Made by a program: the position numbers and the translations under genes. 59,106 nucleotides of DNA from Chitinophaga pinensis (GTDB lineage: Bacteria; Bacteroidota; Bacteroidia; UBA7662), in NCBI GenBank assembly GCA_945874665.1, contig CAMCHJ010000013.1:1-59106 (forward strand), written 5' to 3'. Shown one piece after another: positions 54,818-59,106 of this stretch. The notes below the pieces were generated by a model. It searched no databases. It was given only the letters and a program-made list of their open reading frames with translations, and was not told the origin of the DNA. Within the stretch, counting starts at the first letter, position 1. The number at the start of each line of letters is the position of its first letter.

Positions 54818-55468
54818 TCAGCGGCGTTTTGGCAAACTAAATTGCCGCGGTCCTTTTACGTAGACAACCGCTTTCGTTTCAAAAAAGGCATCTTCAAAAA
54901 AAGCTGAAATAGGATGAATGCTGTAGGCTTGACCACATTCATCTAATTCCTCCTTCAAATCACCTCCTTTGAGGTACAGAATGCCATTGTCGAGCGGATG
55001 TTGTTGGTCAGCCAGCAATTTGTCCTTGATCCAGCCATAAAAAGGAGCCATCCGGGTTACGGCACGGCTCACTATAAAATCGAACTTGCCCTTTACCTCT
55101 TCGGCGCGCTGGTGACGGGCCTCTACGTTGGTTAGTCCCAACGCCTCCGCTACCGCCTGCACTACTTTGATTTTTTTTCCAATCGAATCGACCAGCAAAA
55201 ATTGGGTTTCAGGGAATAAAATGGCCAAGGGAATGCCTGGGAAGCCGCCTCCCGTGCCTACATCCAATACTTTTGCACCTGCCTTAAAGCCCATTAATTT
55301 GGCAATGGCCAAACTGTGCAATACATGGTGCGTGTAAAACGACTCCATGTCTTTGCGTGAAATCACATTGATTTGGGCATTCCACTCGGTGTACAGACCT
55401 TCGAGTTGGGCAAACTGTTGTTGCTGAAGACTGGTAAGTTCAGGAAAGTGTTTTAAAATCGCCTCCAT
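54818..55468 (-). CDS. rsmG: 16S rRNA (guanine(527)-N7)-methyltransferase
   Basis: A 216-residue protein, usual length. It methylates N7 of G527 in the 530 loop of 16S rRNA. NVISRKDMESFYTHHVLHSL (about 37-56) is a family signature. KVLDVGTGGGFPGIPLAILF (about 67-86) is the SAM site, and FDFIVSRAVT (about 130-139) the catalytic-domain motif. ATG 55468 overlaps the glycosyltransferase stop as TAATG; GTG 55474 is the alternative. Translational coupling to a glycosyltransferase is fortuitous in function. Confidence 0.94.
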   Translation of the reverse strand: MEAILKHFPELTSLQQQQFAQLEGLYTEWNAQINVISRKDMESFYTHHVLHSLAIAKLMGFKAGAKVLDVGTGGGFPGIPLAILFPETQFLLVDSIGKKIKVVQAVAEALGLTNVEARHQRAEEVKGKFDFIVSRAVTRMAPFYGWIKDKLLADQQHPLDNGILYLKGGDLKEELDECGQAYSIHPISAFFEDAFFETKAVVYVKGPRQFSLPKRR

Positions 55469-56598
55469 TACCACTTAGGCTTGCTTGAGAGGCCTCTGAT
55501 GGCCCAAAAAACCTGCAATAACTGATGCAAAGGCGCCGTTAGAGGCATCCACCACACCAAGTCCTTATCGTTAAGCTTCCGGGCAAAAAGTGTTAAAAAG
55601 ATCATTTTATGGAGCCAAACAATCAAAAAAACACCGATACTCATCAAAAGTAAAGTTAGATGGGCCTTAAACCAAATGATGTTACCTATCAAAGCTAGCA
55701 ACAAGAGCCAGCTCATATAACCGTAAAAAGCCAACCAAAACTTGTCGTTACTTTTGTAAAAAGCGGAGCTGCTCATGTGTCTGCTTTTTTGCTGGTTGAG
55801 GGCGCTGAATGACATTTTAGGAATACTGATGGTATGCGCGTCTAAGTCCATGCAAACACGTACGTTTTGTTGATTGGCCGCCTCATTTACAAACAAATCA
55901 TCATCACCCGAAGGATGTTTGATGTGGGTAACAAAGCCTTTGTGAAAGAAAAACAACGACCGCAGATAGCTTAAATTCCGCCCTACTCCCATATAAGCCC
56001 GACGGCTGAGTGCATGACCAAAATATTGCATGGCCGTAAGCACCGTATCAAAACGAATGAGTGCATTTAAGAGGCCAGGCTTTTTTTCATAACTACCATA
56101 CCCAAGTACGAGCTCTGTTTTATCGATGTATTGCTGCTGCATGCTTTGCACCCATTTAGGACTAGCAGGCCTACAATCCGCATCGGTAAACAACAAAACA
56201 TTATGGACTGCAGCCTTGACGCCCAACGTTAGCGCAAACTTTTTACCAGTTGGATATTTGGGCTGCTCTTCAATGGTAACCACCTTGAGGTGCTTATAAC
56301 GCGCCTCCATGGCCATCAACACATCAGTGCTGTCGTCAAAAGAGCAGTCGTTTACAACGATTACTTCATAATCTGAGTAGTCTTGCTCCAAAAAAGCTGG
56401 TAAATGCCGCTGTAGATTTTCGGCTTCGTTGCGCGCAGCAATGATTACCGAAACACCCCGCTGCTCACGACTAAACGCCGCCTGTTTGTCGCGATACCGC
56501 AAAGCCTTCCACCAAAAACGGTAAGGATAGAAGAGATTTGCCAAAGCCAAGGTCGACAGTAAAACGAGGGGCCAAATAAGTTGAATTTCAATCTCCAT
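55468..56598 (-). CDS. Membrane-bound family 2 glycosyltransferase
   Basis: A 376-residue protein. One N-terminal helix (about 8-25), a GT-A domain (GVSVIIAARNEAENLQRHLP; DYEVIVVNDCSFDDS; LLFTDADCRPASPKW with the DxD-type metal site), then GDDDLFVNEAA and a Q-x-x-R-x-x-S-type element (QQKSRHMSSS), and two to three C-terminal helices (about 290-345). It builds a polysaccharide or glycolipid at the inner membrane; the sugar is unknown. It is the first gene before rsmG and shares a divergent promoter region with tgt. Confidence 0.88.
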   Translation of the reverse strand: MEIEIQLIWPLVLLSTLALANLFYPYRFWWKALRYRDKQAAFSREQRGVSVIIAARNEAENLQRHLPAFLEQDYSDYEVIVVNDCSFDDSTDVLMAMEARYKHLKVVTIEEQPKYPTGKKFALTLGVKAAVHNVLLFTDADCRPASPKWVQSMQQQYIDKTELVLGYGSYEKKPGLLNALIRFDTVLTAMQYFGHALSRRAYMGVGRNLSYLRSLFFFHKGFVTHIKHPSGDDDLFVNEAANQQNVRVCMDLDAHTISIPKMSFSALNQQKSRHMSSSAFYKSNDKFWLAFYGYMSWLLLLALIGNIIWFKAHLTLLLMSIGVFLIVWLHKMIFLTLFARKLNDKDLVWWMPLTAPLHQLLQVFWAIRGLSSKPKW

Positions 56599-56626
56599 AA
56601 AGGGGTGATGCCGGTGCAGGGATGAT

Positions 56627-56634
56627 TAACTTTG
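56627..56634 (+). promoter_or_regulatory. -7 element TAACTTTG of tgt
   Basis: A perfect TAnnTTTG 51 nt before ATG 56686. It faces the minus-strand -7 element at 56640-56647 across five bases. Confidence 0.6.
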
Positions 56635-56639
56635 CACCG

Positions 56640-56647
56640 CAAAACTA
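56640..56647 (-). promoter_or_regulatory. -7 element TAGTTTTG of the glycosyltransferase gene
   Basis: A perfect TAnnTTTG on the minus strand, 41 nt before ATG 56598, face to face with the tgt -7 element. Only one of the two can be melted by polymerase at a time. Confidence 0.6.
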
Positions 56648-56685
56648 ATGAAATCTTGTAGCTCGCACATACAAATTATTCACAG

Positions 56686-57816
56686 ATGTCATTTACCCTC
56701 GAAGTCCAAGACCCCGCCAGCAAAGCCCGTGCCGGGGTGCTGCAAACCGACCACGGCCCCATCCCTACCCCCATTTTTATGCCGGTAGGCACGGCAGGCA
56801 CAGTAAAGGCGGTTCATCAGCAAGAATTACGGCAAGAAATAGATGCTAAAATCATCCTCGGCAATACCTATCATTTGTATTTGCGGCCTGGCTTAGAAGT
56901 GATGCAGGCAGCTGGCGGCTTGCATGGTTTTATGAACTGGGAAAGACCTATTCTCACCGACAGCGGTGGTTATCAGGTGTTTTCGCTTGCCGACCGCCGT
57001 AAAATCAAAGAGGAAGGCGCTACTTTTTCTAGTCACATTGATGGCAGTAAACATCTGTTTTCGCCTGAGTATGTAATGGATATCCAGCGGATCATCGGCG
57101 CCGACATTGTGATGGCTTTCGACGAATGCACGCCTTACCCCTGCGATTTCAAATACGCACAAAACAGCATGCATTTAACGCACCGCTGGCTCGATCGTTG
57201 TATCCAGCATTTCGACAGCACCCAACCATTGTATGGCCATCACCAGCAGCTGTTCCCAATTGTTCAGGGCAGCGTTTTTCCCGATTTACGTGAGCAGTCT
57301 GCCGAATACATCGCCTCAAAAAACCGGGAAGGCAATGCCATTGGTGGTTTGAGCGTGGGCGAGCCCGCCGAAGATATGTACGCAATGACGGATTTGGTTA
57401 CCAACATCCTGCCTGCCGATAAACCCCGCTACCTCATGGGGGTGGGCACGCCTGTAAACCTCCTTGAGTGCATTGCGCTGGGCATCGACATGTTCGACTG
57501 CGTAATGCCTACCCGTAATGCCCGCAACGGCATGCTCTTTACGAGCGAGGGCTTCATCAACATCCGCAATAAAAAGTGGCGCACTGATTTTACGCCGATT
57601 GACCCGAATAGCGAGCTACACGTCGATAAAGTGCACAGCAAAGCATACTTGGCCCATTTGTTCATGGCTGGGGAGATGTTGGGCTCACAAATTGCCTCGC
57701 TCCACAACCTGCACTTTTACCTTTGGCTGGTAAAAGAAGCACGAAAGCACATTGTTGAGGGAGATTTTGCGAGCTGGAAGCATCAGATGGTGCCTAAATT
57801 GCAAAACAGACTGTAA
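56686..57816 (+). CDS. tgt: tRNA-guanine transglycosylase (queuine tRNA-ribosyltransferase)
   Basis: A 376-residue protein, standard length; it exchanges guanine 34 of GUN-anticodon tRNAs for the queuosine precursor preQ1. TPIFMPVGTAGTVKAV opens the TIM barrel; ILTDSGGYQVFSLADRRKI contains the DSGGxQ base-recognition motif; GADIVMAFDECTPYP holds a conserved Asp of the barrel, and GIDMFDCVMPTRNARNG the nucleophile Asp and the anticodon-loop motif. The usual C-x-C-x2-C zinc cysteines are absent; the region reads DPNSELHVDKVHSKAYLAHL, although the later HNLHFYLWL keeps a His. It is followed by a strong hairpin terminator. Confidence 0.95.
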   Translation: MSFTLEVQDPASKARAGVLQTDHGPIPTPIFMPVGTAGTVKAVHQQELRQEIDAKIILGNTYHLYLRPGLEVMQAAGGLHGFMNWERPILTDSGGYQVFSLADRRKIKEEGATFSSHIDGSKHLFSPEYVMDIQRIIGADIVMAFDECTPYPCDFKYAQNSMHLTHRWLDRCIQHFDSTQPLYGHHQQLFPIVQGSVFPDLREQSAEYIASKNREGNAIGGLSVGEPAEDMYAMTDLVTNILPADKPRYLMGVGTPVNLLECIALGIDMFDCVMPTRNARNGMLFTSEGFINIRNKKWRTDFTPIDPNSELHVDKVHSKAYLAHLFMAGEMLGSQIASLHNLHFYLWLVKEARKHIVEGDFASWKHQMVPKLQNRL

Positions 57817-57865
57817 AAGGCAGTGCTTGACACACGCTTGCAGGCGTGCCCGTAGCCGTAAAATT

Positions 57866-57899
57866 AAAGAGGCTGTCTCCTTTCGGAAACAGCCTCTTT
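57866..57899. terminator. Bidirectional terminator between tgt and the third T9SS gene
   Basis: AAAGAGGCTGT (57866-57876) pairs with ACAGCCTCTTT (57889-57899), followed by TCATTT on the plus strand. It closes tgt and, on the opposite strand, the T9SS gene ending at 57920. Confidence 0.8.
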
Positions 57900-57919
57900 T
57901 CATTTGAAAGCCAGTGCCT

Positions 57920-59106
57920 TTAACGGCGGATGACCACTTGACCATGCTGCACCCTATCGCGCAGTACGAATCGATAGTTGTAAACGCCAGCAGCATAACG
58001 CTCGGTTTTAACTTCGTGCGTGGTGCCATTACTTAATTCAATCCACTCGGTGTAAACTACACGTCCTAGTTGATCACGTAACTCGAGCAAACCTTTGCCT
58101 TCTTGACCACTAAAGTCAAAATTCACAAACTGGTCAGCCGGGTTTGGATACACGCGGTTCAATAAATCTTCAACCTCATCTACACCAACAGCCAAGTAAT
58201 CCATACAAATGGTATCGTTTACAAGATTTGGATCCGTTGCAGACTTAGTAAATGAACACATACCGATGGTTCCACCAATTAATGGTGTGAATGATTGTGC
58301 GAAGATGTGGTGCGCGGTGTCACCAGGCTGGATGGTTCTCGAAACAACGTTTGCGTTGATTTCAACGCCATTGACGCTGTAGGCAACGTCGAAGCCAGTG
58401 GCAGGAACCGTACCAAAGTTTTTAACAACCACTTTAACGGTATGAGATGCTCCCAACACCAAAGAACCTGGAGATATTACTTGCGTAACCCCTACGTCAG
58501 GCAGAGGCGCAAGTACAAACACGGTCATTGTATCAGCAGCGGTACAACTAGCATCGTTTAAACGGTACTCATAATTAGTTGTCACTGTTGGTCTAACCAC
58601 AACCGCTGGCAATGACGAGGTAACGATGGCACCTGTATTTAGGTTACGCCATTCAAAACCATAGCCACCACCAATACGCATATTAGGGCGCTGCATCATC
58701 GAACCAGTATTCAAAGTGTTACCGCATACACCAGCAGCATCAGCGCGGTACCAATAAGAAGAATTGAAGGTAGTTGTAGACTGATTAACTATGCCGTTCG
58801 TTGTGAAGAGAGAGTTTTGGAAACAAACCTCCACTACCAAATTGCTCACCCCATCCCACAAATACTGTGTGCTGAATGGATATACGTTCCAGCCTACGGT
58901 ATCGGTTACGCTTGGCGAAGTATAAGCTGTAACTGTACCAGGCTGCCATGAAGTAAGATCTGAAGCGGTAGTTGAGCCTAGTTTGATTTCAAAATCGGTA
59001 AGTGGACTGCCTGCAGCTTGACTTACATCAAACGCTAATGAGCTCAACAAACCAGGATTAATACCTGCAGCTGTTAATTCAGACGCCAAAATCAAAAACT
59101 GATGGC
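57920..59106 (-). CDS. T9SS cargo protein, C-terminal part (5' end outside window)
   Basis: The final 394 codons of a larger gene that runs off the right edge; the frame stays open to 59106. The visible part begins QFLILASELTAAGINPGLLS, a module seen in other T9SS proteins that describes an all-beta fold (QYLY-x-ASEL), through a segment ending GGGYGFEWRN that resumes a PKD-like domain (VVRPTVTTNYEYRLNDASC...DTMTVFV), a CARDB domain (VGVTQVISPGSLVLGASHTV) and the sorting domain from RVYPNPADQFVNFDF to VVIRR. The C-terminal ~200 residues are homologous to paralogues A and B but more diverged. It lies 103 nt after tgt, convergent. Confidence 0.85.
   Translation of the reverse strand, partial: HQFLILASELTAAGINPGLLSSLAFDVSQAAGSPLTDFEIKLGSTTASDLTSWQPGTVTAYTSPSVTDTVGWNVYPFSTQYLWDGVSNLVVEVCFQNSLFTTNGIVNQSTTTFNSSYWYRADAAGVCGNTLNTGSMMQRPNMRIGGGYGFEWRNLNTGAIVTSSLPAVVVRPTVTTNYEYRLNDASCTAADTMTVFVLAPLPDVGVTQVISPGSLVLGASHTVKVVVKNFGTVPATGFDVAYSVNGVEINANVVSRTIQPGDTAHHIFAQSFTPLIGGTIGMCSFTKSATDPNLVNDTICMDYLAVGVDEVEDLLNRVYPNPADQFVNFDFSGQEGKGLLELRDQLGRVVYTEWIELSNGTTHEVKTERYAAGVYNYRFVLRDRVQHGQVVIRR

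Noticed and set aside
56648-56790. Short ORF starting at the ATG just after the tgt -7 element (leader peptide candidate)
   Set aside because: It is out of frame, overlaps the tgt coding region and has no regulatory codon pattern or attenuator hairpin.

Overview
The window is a stretch of chromosome from a member of the Bacteroidota. Evidence: three giant secreted proteins with C-terminal type IX secretion (T9SS) sorting domains, a PorW/SprE-like lipoprotein, lineage-typical families (DUF3822, DUF6702, DUF983, DUF420, DUF2490), an N-acyl amino acid (glycine/flavolipin-type) lipid gene pair, a split F-type ATP synthase operon lacking beta and epsilon, and repeated TAnnTTTG (-7) promoter elements in place of sigma70 -10 boxes. 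I cannot fix the class or genus. No tRNA, rRNA, CRISPR, phage or insertion sequence was seen.

Layout. 1-4.5 kb: end of a hotdog thioesterase, then a pseudopilin-like protein, DUF3822, rsmD and coaD, meeting a convergent Nudix gene, then pyrE and a DUF6702 protein. 4.5-7.8 kb (minus): an oxidoreductase / lipoprotein / sugar-transferase operon. 7.9-17 kb: single genes (pcm, DUF2490, FlK-like thioesterase, RibD-like reductase, DtxR/MntR regulator, M14 peptidase), the glsB and glsA lipid genes around cspA, and rluF with a long disordered tail. 17.3-19.4 kb: pyrC and a cytochrome b561. 19.4-28.1 kb (minus): a complete aa3-type cytochrome oxidase operon, reading from subunit II (fused to an N-terminal cytochrome c), subunit I, heme A synthase, heme O synthase, two subunits III and subunit IV to a cysteine-free SCO-like protein, DUF420, a small exported CPMC protein and DUF983. 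28.5-29.5 kb: a 58-residue Cys-rich microprotein overlapping an exported ArsC-like gene. 29.8-36.9 kb (minus): degenerate M23/LytM protein, bactofilin, AtpZ, a four-TM protein and atpBEFHAG. 37-41.9 kb: porW-like lipoprotein and penicillin-binding protein 1A. 42.3-54.4 kb (minus): two paralogous ~1,950-2,000-residue T9SS cargo proteins. 54.8-59.1 kb: rsmG and a GT2 glycosyltransferase divergent from tgt, then a third T9SS cargo gene running off the window.

How the genes work together: respiration (oxidase plus its heme and assembly factors) and ATP synthesis sit in two neighbouring large operons; pyrE and pyrC supply pyrimidines; PBP1A, bactofilin and the LytM-like protein concern the envelope; the PorW-like protein belongs to the secretion route whose cargo is the three large proteins downstream.

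Points most worth a second look: near-identical TAnnTTTG-N4-start-codon layouts that predict leaderless mRNAs; a face-to-face pair of -7 elements between tgt and the glycosyltransferase gene; the N-terminal cytochrome c fusion on CoxB; the SCO-like and LytM-like proteins that have lost their metal ligands; the Cys-rich microprotein coupled to an ArsC-like gene; and the T9SS giants, in which different modules appear nested inside the same Ig-like domain.
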